This document shows, in pieces, positions 36,147 through 49,087 of a stretch of 64,000 nt of DNA; position 1 is the first letter of the stretch, and each line of letters starts with the position of its first letter. The notes beneath the pieces were generated by a model. It was not told the origin of the DNA. It did no database searches and saw only the letters and a program-made list of their open reading frames with translations. A program made the position numbers and the translations under genes. The stretch covers positions 3,100,001 to 3,164,000 of the forward strand of contig OZ218951.1 in assembly GCA_965112735.1 (NCBI GenBank). The letters are read 5' to 3'. The DNA is from Phaeosaccion multiseriatum (taxonomy: Eukaryota > Ochrophyta, other classes).

Positions 36147-36470
36147 ATGGCAATTCAACGAGCATCTACTTGCCCCATGGCTTTAAAGCTTGCCCTACCT
36201 GTGGTGCTTTCTTTTCTACTGAGGAGTGGGACTGAGGAGGTGCTCTCCTTCCCGCTGCTTGTGGATATTAACCAGGTACAGACACCTGTTTCCCTCCTCG
36301 TATCGATCGCATCCATGTCGCCCCCCCTTCCTACCCAGAAACAGCTGTAGTCCTTGAATTGCAACAATCAAGCCGAAATTGAATCTCTCGAATGTCCTGG
36401 GTCTCTACTCGTTCCATGCCCTGCTTCGTTTGAAGTCTCTCCCTAACTCTCCCCTTCCTCTTCTCTCTCT

Positions 36471-36504
<34 letters not shown>

Positions 36505-36753
36505 CCCCCCTCCGATCTGCGGACCCCTCCCAACTTCCTATCGTATGTGGCCGGCCATGGGTCGCTCGACTTGTAGTGCGTCGTCCGCTTGGACGAGGTG
36601 TCCACTAAAGAGTCCAACTTTAAGGGCGTGATGGAGCCCGACCGACAAGGTGTTCAGCAGCAGGGGGCGCCGGGCTGGGCTCCATCCGCCTGGGGGCTGG
36701 GGAAACAGCAGCAGGGGCAGGAGCAAGGACAAGAGGCGCAGCAGCAGGGACAT

Positions 36754-36786
<33 letters not shown>

Positions 36787-37444
36787 GCGAAGCGCGACGG
36801 CAGCACCGCTGTGCTCGATTTGCGCTGCTTGCACTCTCTCCTGCCCGAGCAAGGCTGGCGGAACATTGACGAGAGATTCCAGCTCAGGTCAGCCAGAGGG
36901 TAGGGAGGGAGGGAGGGAGGGATGAGTAAGACATTGCGCACGTCATTCTGAGTTGGTAGGCGTCTGTGTGCCATACATCGAGATCGACAAGAGACGAGAC
37001 GGGTGCTGCAGAACAAGTGAAACGGGAAGGAAGAAGGGTGTACGGAGTTCAGCCAGCCGTGTTGGGAACTGAAGTGCCGACAGGGCAGGCAGGCAGACCC
37101 TTCCTTCCCTTGTGTGCCATTGTGCCCTCGTATGGCTCCCTCAAGAGCACCAGAGGGCCCTGCCAAGCATCCAGTCGATTTGATGCGCCTTTGTCCTTAT
37201 ATATGTATGTGCGTACGTATGTATGCATGTACTGCTTGTTACCCCTTGTATTCCTTCTGTATCCCTCCCCCCCACACCCACAGCCACTTCCGATGCGAGC
37301 AAGGCGTCTCCCATCGCACCCTCTGCGGCGGCCCGGGCACCACCATCGGAGACGTTGTGCTTCAAGCTGCCTTCAGCCGCGCCGCCCCCTCGGAGGAGTA
37401 CTCGCAGAGGCAATACCTCACACAGCAGTGGCTCGGAAGTAGGT

Positions 37445-37513
<69 letters not shown>

Positions 37514-39484
37514 CGCGCGTGCGATAAGTATGTGACGACAGCAATCAATTCGTCAACGTCGCCCCCCCCACCCCTCCCTCCTCCCTTGCAGATGCGACAC
37601 ATACGGCAACAAGCACAAGGCCGAGGAGTGCAGGCACGCCTTCCGCACCTTCAGTTACTACGTACCGGAGCTCGATCTGGAGACCGTGGTCCGCTGGTAA
37701 GTATGTCGGGCAGGGCAGCAACGAGAGACGGGGATCGGAGGGATTCGTGGTCGTGGTTGCGGTTGCGGTTGCGGTTGTGTTTGTGGGTATGGTGTGGCAT
37801 GGCTGCTCGGGGCTCTTTCTTTGGCCTTCCACTGCCTTCCTTCTGCCCAGGCGCCACCTCCCGAGTCGACGCGAAAGATGCTTCTCTCCCCTCCCTGAGC
37901 CTGACGGAGCGTTGTGGAGCCCCGGTTTGGCCTCGTGCCCTGTGCCGAGGGAATGGAGCCATCCAGCTGTTCGCTCTGTCACTCTTTCTTTCTGCTTCTC
38001 GAATAAGACGGGGTCCTTTACTCAGAGGGAGAGGACGAGGGGGGGGCGAGAGAGCAGTGGAGAGACGGGGAGAAAGGAAGTCTGACTGATTTCGCCTCCC
38101 TGCCCTTCTCTCTTGGTGTTGTTGTTTGCTTCTTCTCCACTGTATGTGTCTCTTGCCCACACACATACAAACGCATACACACCCCACACACAAAACACAC
38201 ACAACACACACACCGATGCGCGGGCATGTGGGCAGGAGGGAGCGATTGAGTCATCAACTGCTACTGGACGAAGAGAGCCCGTGGACCACCTTCCAGGACG
38301 TCGAGCCCAGAGCCTTCCACCCTTTCATGGGGGGAGGGGACGCCAACAGCAGGGGGCCGACAGGGGGGGCAGGGGGAGGAGGGGCGGGCGGGGCGCGGGA
38401 TGGCAGTGGATGGGGGGCAGGGGCGGCTGGAGCAGGGGCTGCGGCGGGGGTGGACACGGTTGACGACACGGACATGGATTTTATCCAGTATATCTACCTG
38501 CACGGGGAGGAATGGGAGCGGGAGCCCGAGCGGGTGCTTGCCATGTTCTACTCCGAGGAGGTGAGAGAGGCAGAGAGGGGAGAGAGGGAGAGAGATGTCC
38601 TTCCTACCCTGCCCTACCCTACCCTACCCTGCCCCTCCCTACTCTACCGGCGGAGCCAGTGCTGTGCTGACATGGGTCACACGTCTGCCCAAAAGCCTGT
38701 ACCGTATCGCTTGTGCCGTATCCGCTGTCTCACTGTATGTGTGTGTGTGTGTAGCTGTGTATGCATATGTGTGTGTGTGGCTGTGTATGCATATGTATGT
38801 GTGTGTATGTGTATGTGTGTCTGTCTGTCTGTGTGTGTGTGCGTGTGCGTGTGTGTGTGCCTGTGTGTGTGTGTGTGTGTGTGTGTGTACGCCTGGACGA
38901 GCTCTGATCGAAAGCCTTTGTTGCCCACGCTTGCCCCCCCCCCCCCCCCACCCACCCACTTCCACCCTCTTCCGCAGGAGGCAGTGTCGATTGTAGAGGA
39001 GATGCGCGTAGCTATGGAAGGGGCAATGGAGGACCCCGAGTGGCAGAGCTTGCTGCACTCGGACTACGGCAATATCTTCCGCCCACTCCTCGAAATTGCA
39101 GACACAACATCGGACGACAGAAGCAGCAGCAGCAGCACCACCACCAGCAGCCGCAGCGGGGGGGGGGCGGGAGGAGGTGTAACGGATGCGTGAGTGAGTC
39201 CCAGGGGTCGTGAGACAAAAGAGATAAGACAGACCAAGAAAGAGAGAGATATATACAGATCGTCAGACAGAGACAGGGAGAGAGCGAGAAAGCACCGGCA
39301 GGTAGTCAGACAGAGACAGGGGGAGAGAGAGAACACCGGCAGGGAGCAGGCGTGGTGGGACGGATATTCTTTTTCCGATCCGCCCCCCCCCAGGGCGTCG
39401 GCCAAGGAAACGAAGCCCAAAGTGCCTAGCTGGCTGGCGAATGTCTCTGCCTCCCCCGCGCAAAGCTCTGTATTGGCGAGGTAG
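36147..39484 (+). CDS. Secreted or lumenal protein of unknown function, Cys-containing
   Basis: The model is join(36147..36275,36577..36887,37284..37442,37592..37696,38236..38560,38978..39189,39394..39484), 443 residues. All phases match and the length is a multiple of three. The N terminus is hydrophobic ([15 protein letters not shown], residues 11-25), suggesting a signal peptide. Exon 2 has a CAG-coded poly-Gln insert and [19 protein letters not shown]. Exons 3-4 hold spaced cysteines in [20 protein letters not shown] and [20 protein letters not shown], a possible disulfide domain. Exon 5 has [17 protein letters not shown], a Gly/Ala insert, then [14 protein letters not shown]. Exon 6 is acidic and helical ([20 protein letters not shown]) with a Ser/Thr/Gly tail. 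I do not recognise the family. The coding potential is convincing because non-repetitive, charged sequence is confined to the exons. Confidence 0.65.
37446..37524 (+). repeat. (GT)n array growing from a donor
   Basis: The donor of exon 3 reads AG/GTACGTGTGTGTG and continues directly into about 35 GT units ending in GC-rich dinucleotides. Confidence 0.9.
38735..38890 (+). repeat. Compound (GT)n / TATG / CTGT microsatellite
   Basis: This sits in intron 5 of the unknown secreted protein gene, between 38560 and 38978. Confidence 0.9.
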
Positions 39485-41080
39485 AAGGCGGGGGAGAGTA
39501 GCAGCAGGAATGGCAGCAACAGCAGCAGCAGCAGTAGCAGCAGCAGCAGCACCAGCAGCAGCAGCAGGAGGAGCAGGTAGGGTGGACAGGCAGGCAGACC
39601 AGTGGTGCCAACCCCACAGTCCCCGGCACAGCCCCTGGTCGGTAGAGAGCGAGAGAGAGAGAGGGCGAGAGTGCGAGAGCGAGCTGTCTCATCGGACGTT
39701 TCAGCGGACGTTTCACCGGTTGTTGCACTTGTTCTCACGGTACGATTGTGGGGCCGAGAGGCGATGCAGCGATGAGTGGCTGTGAGCTCTCCTCTCAGCC
39801 GTCCACACCACGAAGGATGGCAGTGGATGGATGTCCACGCCACGAGGGATAGGGATGGCAGTGGATGGGAGGGGGTCCCAGGGCCCAAAGACCTTTGGGG
39901 CCTACCTGGAGGAGGGGGGGTGCTTTTGGTAGCAAGGCTGCTAAGGTGTCAGGGTGCCAATGGTTGTCGTCGTGAGGGGCTGCTTTGGCGTGTTGAAGGA
40001 CTCTCAAGCCTTGGGTGAGAGGTTGCTGGCCGCCTGTGTCGAATGATGAATACTAATGAGGGGAGAGGGGAGGAAGGAGTCGTACAAGCTGCAAAGGAAG
40101 GAGGAAGAAGCGGAGGGAAGGGTGAGGGGGTGGGAGGAAGCAAGGGAAAGCGGGAGAGAGAGAGAGAAAGAACGAGAGAGCGAAGGAGTGAAAGAAGGCA
40201 GAGGGGGCGCCTCTCACCCCTCTCCTTCTTGATTCATTGCAGAGGAAGGGGTGGATAGGGGAGACTTTATTGACTTAATAGGAGATAAAGGGGTGGATAG
40301 GGCGGGGCGGGGTGAGCGCTCTTTGCCTCTTCTGTGAGGGCCGCACACGTGGCCATGTGGAAGGGTGGTGAGGATGGAAAGTCTTGCGGAGTGAATCAAT
40401 CAATCAATCAATCAATCACAATGAATCCACGCTCTGCACCAACGTGTTGGGACGTTGTCGCTCTCTCGCTTCGAGGAGACCAATTGTGGCGCAGGAGAAG
40501 CAGTGAGAGGAGGCACTTGTAGACGGATTTGACACACTCTCTCTCTCTCACACACACACACACTTGGAGCGGCTTTCTGGAGCTGGCAGAGAGAGAAGGA
40601 CGGAGGGACACGAGCAAGTTGCCAGCCAAGCAGAGGTTCGAGGAGACAAGTAGAACGCGTAAAGAGGGTCTCTTAATTATCTTTGCGTGTCAAGTCTCGC
40701 CCCTCCACGCTCTGGACCCTGTCCGTGAGTGTGCTACGCATCAGTGGGCAGCTGCCATGATGTAACTATGATAACTCTATTCAGTACCTTTGAGCAGTAA
40801 ATGTTATTGGGCGCCTGAGAGTGAACAAGGCAGAGCCGTCGCGGAGCGCCCATCACGCATCACGCATCACAGCCTCAGCGACGAACGTCCTGCCGCCAGC
40901 CCGTTCTGTGCGGTGCGGTGCCCAGCCCGACTGACTTGCTCTTGTTGACTTGTTGAGCTCTCGAAAGCGCTCCATTTGCTTCTCATTCGGTCGCCTCTTC
41001 AGTCGCTGTTCCAATCGCTCGTCCTGCTGCATGATTCGGGCCTCACCCACCACCCCGGACCGTTTCCCCTAAGGCCAATC
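39485..41080. other. Spacer without a supported gene
   Basis: The stretch contains CAG-rich DNA at 39500-39575, GGATGGCAGTGGATGG copies at about 39818 and 39853, an (AATC)n tract at 40396-40420 and AG-rich tracts. A basic 66-codon open frame on the minus strand at 41053-40853 may belong to the decayed helicase region to its right. Confidence 0.4.
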
Positions 41081-41084
41081 ATTA

Positions 41085-41400
41085 GGAACACACGTAAGTA
41101 CTCCACTCTGAAGCCTCTACCCTCTACCCCAGTCAGATGATGATGAGGTGCGCTTCATCTACAACGATGCGCTGCAGCTGTTTTAAATCTGCGAGGCGAG
41201 AGAGAGCTGCAGAGTGAACGACCGATCCACGAAGCGCTCCGGAGAGACAAGAACCAAATTGTAGACGCCCATGTTTCTATACATTGCACGGCGATCCGCT
41301 GGCGCCACTTCTCCGTTGACTACTACCGCGACAGTGAGACCCTCCGCTCGGCACTTTCTTCCCATGTCCACCACTTCTTTTGTGCGTATCTTGCTTATCG
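41085..41400 (-). pseudogene. Decayed RecQ-like SF2 helicase fragment
   Basis: Read on the minus strand, one frame gives VVDMGRKCRAEGLTVAVVV, then YNLVLVSPERFVD (41229-41248 encode SPERF). This matches motifs Ia-Ib of RecQ-family helicases. A one-base shift at a CT tract (plus coordinates 41198-41206) opens the next frame with LKQLQRIVVDEAHL; the DEAH box is at 41148-41159. A second shift, then a 7-bp tandem duplication CCTCTAC (41114-41120, 41121-41127), precedes sequence equivalent to the RecQ segment after the DEAH box (I-S-x-W-G-x-x-F-R-x-E-Y). Three reading-frame breaks and no Walker A motif nearby indicate a dead fragment. Its source, host gene or mobile element, is unknown. Confidence 0.6.
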
Positions 41401-42341
41401 GTGCGGCTCGACGGTTTCTTTCCCCCTTTGTTCTTCTTTGTCCTAGCTGCAGCGACCTTCTTCATCGAGGCCGATGAAGCACCAGCTGCTGTCGAGGAAA
41501 GCCGGTATGGCGACACAAGAAGAAGGAAGAACGGGAAAAGAGAGGGCCAGGAGGAGTTGGGGAGAGCGAGGCAGGCTCGCGTTTCAGCACATTTTCCCAT
41601 CAGAAGTGACTGACAACAACAGCGAGCCGGCAAGCACGTCTGGGGACCTGTGCCTGGGCATGCCATCTCCCGTTGCGCGTAGGAAAAGAAGGAGGAGCAT
41701 TCGTGGACGGAATCAAAGAAAATTCGCACGTATGCACGCACGCACGCACGCACGCACGCACAGGCAGAGAAGGACGGAGAGAGCATGTTGGACCTGGGGC
41801 GAAGCAGGAAGCAAAGGACCGACCTCTGACGTTCGGTGGTAAGGATGGATGGACTTGGCCGCTGGTGAGGCCCTCGGGCGGACAGAGCGAGACGTGGGAG
41901 AGCATGGTGGAGAAAGGCGCCGAAAGGAGACGGCGGTTCAGCTCTGCCGGACTGGGGCGAGGTGGGTGTTTGACGAGGAGACGGCAGCGCCTGGGGCTTA
42001 TTCCTTTGGTTGCATTACTGCCATTGTGGTCCTCCCTTGTACTCCAGGGCAGTACCTTTTGCATGCGTGCTTCAGTCAGGGCAGTAACTGTTGCATGCGT
42101 GCTTCACTCTTTGAAAATACATCGGTCTTCGATCCCCCCCCCCCCCCCCCCCTTGACCTCTACACCGCAGCCCGCCCTGATATCTCACACCCCCGCCCGC
42201 CGGCGTCGGCGGGACGATACGTTGCTTCCCTGCCCGCGGAAGCTTGCCAAGCTGCTCTGGAGCTCTGGTCCAACCCAAGCCAACCCAGCCTAGCGGGCCT
42301 AGCTAGAGGGCTAGAGCACCGCTGGAGGAAGTGCTTCGCAC
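41401..42341. other. Spacer with ankyrin-gene tail relic and short repeats
   Basis: 41825-41918 (plus) reads like the C-terminal tail of the ankyrin gene at the right end of the window (S-E-T-W-E-S-M). It shares an identical 22-bp stretch (41886-41907 versus 62623-62644, opposite strand). A direct repeat GGCAGTA...GCATGCGTGCTTCA occurs near 42050 and 42080. Confidence 0.5.
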
Positions 42342-43688
42342 TCAGTCCTTTCCCACCGGATGGCTGCGGCCGTGGAGGTGATGGTGGTGATGGTGGTGAT
42401 GGTGGTGATGGTTTGACTGCCCGCGCTGCTGCTGATGCGGCGGCCCGCCAGCACCTTCTCCAGTAGCACCAGCGTCCTCACCCTCAGCAGCAGCAGTCTC
42501 CTCCCACCCCTCCTCCCTCTTCTTCCTCTTGTGGGCATTTCTCTCACCCACCACCTTCTCCTCCTCCTCCTCCTCGTCGGACGGGAAAAAGCGCCTCAGG
42601 AAGCGGCCGATCCTCGAGGCGGGTCCCTCGAAGGGGCTACCGTGTGAGTGCAAGGCCGTGGCTGCCATCAGTTGGCAGAATTCCACAAACTCTACACTCC
42701 GGCTGCCCTCTCCAGAGGCGTGGAGCAAGTACTTTCCGAGACCATGCGGGTCTTCCCCTCCCCCCCCTCCGCCCGCGGCTGCTGGTGTTGTTGCTACGGC
42801 TGTATCACCAACTGCGGCACCAGTGTACCTGCTACTGCTGCTGCTACTGCTGCTGCTTCCATTCTCCCTGGTCTGAGATGCTCTTCTTTCTTTTGTTCCT
42901 CCTCTTCCTCCTCCCCGTCCTCCTCCTCTCTCGAAGCTACTACTCAACGGCACTCCTCGAATCCTGAGGAGCGAGGCCATCACCTTGCTCGCGGAGATGC
43001 CCTCTTCGCTGTCGATCATTCCAATCGACAGCAGTTTGTCCATCATTGACCGCACCGGAACCGCAGCGATGGACAACAGGGAAAGCTTGTCCTTCTCCTT
43101 GCCCTTGCCGTTGCCCTTGCCGTTGCCGTCCTTGCCCGCCTCATCACCCCCAGTCCCTGCCCCGCCACCATGCCACCTATCGGCGTCCTCCTCATCCCCG
43201 CTTACCTCTGATGCATACACACTACTACTGCCATCATCATCATCATCATCATCATCACCATACACACTACTCCCACCGCGACTCCTCGCACCACCATCAT
43301 CATCACCATCATCATCGTCATCATCATCGTCATCATCATAATCATGATCACCACCACCACCATCATCGTCAGTGTGTATCTCCTTTCCACCCCCCGCCTC
43401 CGCCTTGCCGCTCCTGTTGACGGCTTCGCTGTTGCATCTGCTCCGCCCCTCCGCGGCCGCGTGAAGGGAGCCTTCCAGGAGCCCAGCGTTGCTGCCCCGG
43501 GAGGGACATAGTCTGGTGCTGGCCTCCCTGGCGCTGAGGCTATTCGCTCGCCCTCCTGCATTTCTTGCCGCCGTTGCTCCTCTTCCTCCTCCTCCGCCTC
43601 CTGCTCTCCTCATTCGCTTTTTCCTGCGGTGTACCAACCAGTACCACAGGCAGGGGGGGGGGGGGAGGCAAGAGCAAGTGTGTGCGTG

Positions 43689-43730
<42 letters not shown>

Positions 43731-44182
43731 CGCGTCCCAATGTCTCTCCTCCCCTCGCCTCTCATCTTGTCTTGTCTTGTCTTGTCTTGTCTTCTCTTCT
43801 CTTCTCTCCTCCGCTCCCCTCTCCCCTCCCCTGCCCTGCCCTCCCCTCCCCTATTCCCCCGCCGCCGTGCTCTGCCTTTCCTTCTCCCCCCCCTCCATCA
43901 CTTCTCTTCAACTCTTTTTCTTACGTTCGGCCGCGAGCTGGTGCCATAGCCTTGAACACATGCACGAGCGACGTGAGGCGATCCAAAAACTCAAGTTCCA
44001 CCGCAGGACTGAGCCACCCTCTGCGGTACTCGTCCATCCCAAGCAAGTACATCGGGGCCGCCGCGGCTGCTCCCGTTGGTGCTTCGGCATCCCCCGCTGG
44101 CGACGCATCCTCCCCATTGGTCGACCCCCTGGTGCTGCTCCTCCTACTGCTCTTGCTGCTGCCACCTCTGCCACTGCTGCTC

Positions 44183-44214
<32 letters not shown>

Positions 44215-47200
44215 GCTCAAGTCATTGAGATGCCTCACCAGAGGTTCAATGTGCCGAACGATGAGGTGCTCCACGCTCTTCCGCCCCTCCGTCAGCCCAC
44301 TCGTGGTCGCCAAAAGCATTGCGGACGGGGACCGGGATCGGGACCGAGAGCGCGCAGAGAAGCTGGAATTGGAATTCCGATGGATAGAGGCCGAGGGGGG
44401 GGTGCTGGAGACGGAGGCGGCGGTGGTCAAGGAGGAGGAGCTATGCTGGTGCTGGAGAGGGGAAGAGGAGGAGGAGGAGGAGGACGCCAGCTGTTGGTGC
44501 TTGTGCTGAATGGCAGCGAGGCCCAGCACGAGCTCCACAAAGGTTTGTGCATCAACTCGGGCGGTGAAGATTGCCCCGAGGAGGTCGACGGAAGTGTGGA
44601 TGGTCTCGCTCTGAGTGGAGGAAGGGAGAGGGGGAAGGAGAGAGGGAGTGGGGAAGGAGAGAGGGAGGGACGGGGAGGGAGGAAGGGACGGAGACAGGGG
44701 GGGAGGGAGGGAGGGAGGGAGGGAGGTGTGTGTGTAAGAGGGGGGGGGGGTAAGCAGCTACACCAGCGGCCGTGTGGGGCGCAAGGGACCTTTCATCCGT
44801 ACCTGTGGCAGCAAGCTGAGCTGCACCTTCTCCAGCCACTTGCTCTGCTTGGCCATCAAGGCCTTTTGCCGCCTTAAGGTCACGTCCGCGCCCGCACCCA
44901 CGCCCGCCCCCCTGCTCACGACTCCGCTTCCGCCCATTGGCGTTTGTTCCCCTTCCTTAGGAGTCCCTCCTCCTCCTCCTCCTCCTCCTCCTCCTCCTCC
45001 TCCTCCTCCTCCTCCTCCTCCTCCTCCTCCTCCTCCTCCGCCCTCCTCCTCCCGCGGGCACTGGAGCAGCTGACAGGCATGCAACAAGTCCCACACCGCC
45101 GGTACAGACAGGGTCATCGGTCTCTCCTCCAAACCCCCCTCCCCAACTCCATTCCCGCCGCCCCCTATGGCCCCGCTCCCCTGATGTTGCCTGTTTTGGA
45201 CGAGGTGGTGCCGTTGGTGGTGGTGCTGGTGACGGTGATGGTGATGGTGGTGGTGGTGGTGGTGGTGGTGGTTGTGATGGTGGTTGGGGTGAGAGTGAGG
45301 GTGATGATGGTGACTGTTTTGGCCGTGGTGGTGGTGGTGGTGGTGGCCGTGGTGGCCGTGGTGGTGGTGGGGGTGGTGGTGCCCGTGGTGGTGGTGATGA
45401 TGGTCGTCGTCTGTTGGCGCAGAGCGATGAGGGAGAATTCTCTCCAGCTCCACATAGAGCTACGTATGTATCGATGCAGTACGTCGAAGGCATCGATGCA
45501 GTACGTCGAAGGCATCGATGTAGCATGTCGAAGGTATGTATCGATGTAGTATGTCGAAGGTATGTATCGATGTAGTATGTCGAAATTTTGGTTGCATCAC
45601 CGCCACGAGGACGGCCAAACGGACGGACGAAGAATGGAACGACAAAGGAAGAGACAGTGCGTAAGTTGGCGGCGTGCGTGTGTGTATGTGTATGCTCGTT
45701 CGTTTGGTCGGTCGTTCGTTCACTCTCCCTTCCTCCCTCCCTCCCTCCCTCCTTCCCTCTCTGTCCCTCACCATAAAGATGGCCGCTAGCTTGGAGCTCT
45801 GATCCAGCAGAATGGGCCTAACGCACTTCTCTACAGCCAAGAGGCGTTGCCGCTCGTGTTCCAGGCGCCGACTGGGGGCATCCGGACCGAAGAGATGTAG
45901 GACGAGGGGGGTACCGCCGTCGAGGGCCAACAGTAGACGACGGCCGCAGATGTGTCTGTGGTGGGTGGGTAGGTGCGTGGGTGGGTGGGTGAGTCGGTGA
46001 GTGAGTGGGCGGGTGGGTGAGTCGGTGAATGAGTAGGTGGGTGAGTGAGTGGGTGGGTGGGTGGAACTCACATAGTCTCCTCATTGTCCTGACGCCACGC
46101 TTATTCACTCACTCATAGTCCTGGCACGCGCTCCCTGTCCTGACACTCACTCACTCACTCACTCACTCACTCACTCACTCACTCACTCACTCACTCACTC
46201 ACTCACTCACTCACTCACTCACTCACTCACTCACTCACTCACTCACTCACTCACTCACTCACTCACTCACTCACTCATTCACTCACTCACTCACTCACTC
46301 ACTCACTCACTCACTCACTCACTCACTCACCTCATCTGATGCTTGCACACGAGAACGTCGTTGCTATCGCTCGTCCCGTCCTCGTCGTTGGAGATGAGAC
46401 GCATATGGCGGCCCTGCAGGTATATCAGTTGGTGATACAGCAGCAGGGGTGGCGGACAACAGTTGATGGTACAGCATCAATAGCGGTGATCCGGACGCTC
46501 AGCTGCCCAGTGGATGGAAATGACTTGTCCTCGAGGATGAGAATCATGCCCTGTCTGCTCGGCTGCCTGTCTGCCTGCCTGCCTGCCTGCCTGCTTGTCT
46601 GCCTGTCTGCCTGCCTGCCTGCCTGCCTGCCTGTCTGCCTGCTTGTCTGCCTGTCTGCCTGCCTTTCGCTACCTCTGCTTGCCCTCTATCGCTTGTTGAC
46701 TTACTTCGCTGCCCCTTCGGCGCTCCTCAGCGTCTTCTCCGGTGGGGAAGTGAATGGGATCAGCCTTTGTAACCATCACGCCCACAGTGTCCTCCGTTCC
46801 GACAGCTGCCTTACTGAAGTTCTCCTGTCAACGACAAGAAGGAGGAGGTGGAGGGGAGAGCGAGAGAGGGAGGCAGGATTGAGAGAGATGCGCGAGGCAT
46901 GAAAGGGGGGGACAAGTTGGGCGTAGAGGTGTACACGCGCGCACACACGCGCGCGTACACACACATGCACACACAAGTATACACACATACACACATACAT
47001 GCACACACACGTATACACACACACACGTATACACACATACACACACACGTATACACACATACACACATGCACACACACGTATACACACATACACACACAC
47101 ATGCACACACACGTATACACACATACACACACACACACACACGTATACACACATACACACACACACATGCACACACACATACACACACGTATACACACAC

Positions 47201-49055
47201 GTATACACACATACACACCTGCTGTAGTGTGAGGCTCCATTGTAAGTCTGACATCTTCTTCGCAACGTCCGTCCACAGCTGGAGGGAGAGGAGAGGAATA
47301 TGGGAGGAGAGGATGGATGGATGGATGGATGGATGGATGGATGGATGGATGGATTGATGGAGGGAGGGAGAGATGAAGGGAGAGAGGGAGGGGAACGATG
47401 ATGCTGAGAGAGAGATGAGGACGGAGGGCTGGGGCAGATGGCAGTCGAAGGACTCCTCCACTCATGAGTGGGCATCTCACAAACCGAAACTTGAAACTTA
47501 CTTGATGTGAGAGGCGTACCCTGGCGTCGAGTACGCTGAACTGCCCCAGCAGGGGGGGGAGGCGGAGACCCAGAGAGGCGAGCACCTTGCTCAGCTGCTG
47601 CGTGAGGCGGAGGAAGTTGGAGTTGGCCTGCAAGAGGGGGAGGGCGGGATGGGGGTGGTGAGGGGTGGGGTGGGGTACGTTAGGTGTGGTGAGAGAAGCT
47701 GCGGGTAGGGTCGACTCAAAAAATTGAATCTGAAACTGAAGCAAAGGTGTCCGGCGTCAGTGTATGCCTCACCTGCTGCAAGCTTGCTGTAGTGGCCCAT
47801 CGGGAGGACTCGCTTCATGAAGGGAAAGGACGAGAAGGGGAGAAGGAGGATAGGGGGGGAGGGGGGGAGGGGAGGGGAGGAGAGGAGACGAGAGCGGGGA
47901 GGGAAGGGGAGAGGAGGGCAGAGAGGGAAAGCAAGCAAGCCAGAGCGGGGAGGAAAGGACAAAACATGAGCGGAAGAAGAGTACAGCCCGCGGAGCGTGT
48001 GCATGTTCGTGCGCGTGGATGGGATAGATGCACGCATTTGCAGAGTCGGCAAGGGGACACAATGGGAGGAACGTATATAGCTTAGGCTTGGGCTCAACTC
48101 ACTTGAGTAGGGCGGTCTTGAGACTGAGCAGGAGGGCCCTCCCCTCGAGCCAGCCGATTTGAAACTCCTGAAACGTCAACCTCTCCTCCTGTTATAGAGA
48201 TTAAAGATCAGGGGGAGAGGGAAGTAGGCAGGCAGGAGAGGAGGAGAGAGAGAAGGAACAAGTGGACATGACGGCACTGAGTTGAAGGTCCAACCAATCC
48301 AAACCCCATCCATTGCCATTCCATGCCAACCACTGCCATCCCATGCCATCCTCTGCCATCCCTCCCCATCTACAGCCACTGCCATCCCATGCCATCCACT
48401 GCCATCCCATGCTATCCACTGCCATCCCATCTCATCCATTGCCATCCCATGCCAACCACTGCCATCCCTCCCCATCTACAGCCACCCCATCCCATACCAT
48501 CCACTGCCATCCCACGCCAACCACTGCCATCCCACGCTATCCACTGCCACCCCATCCCATGCCATCCACTGCCATCCCATGCTATCCACTGCCATCCCAT
48601 CTCATCCATTGCCATCCCATGCCAACCACTGCCATCCCTCCCCATCTACAGCCACCCCATCCCATACCATCCACTGCCATCCCACGCCAACCACTGCCAT
48701 CCCACGCTATCCACTGCCACCCCATCCCATGCCATCCACTGCCATCCCATGCTATCCACTGCCATCCCATCTCATCCATTGCCATCCCATGCCATCCACT
48801 GCCATCCCTCCCCATCCACAGCCACCCCATCCCACGCCATCCCATGCTATCCACTGCCATCCCATACCATCCCATCCCATGCCATCCACATCCACCCCAT
48901 CCACTGCCATTCCATCCCATCCCATCCCATCCCATCCCATCCCATCCACTGCCATCCACCCACCTCGAAGGCGTTGAAGGGAACAATGCCTGCCCTCTCC
49001 TGGAACAGCTTGGCAAGAAGGAACATCAGCATGCTGTTGGGCCCACGCACAAGCT

Positions 49056-49087
<32 letters not shown>

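Noticed and set aside
41277-41786. Lys/Arg-rich minus-strand open frame overlapping the helicase relic
   Set aside because: It reads the helicase-like segment in a different frame, where no motif appears; the upstream part is repeat-derived.
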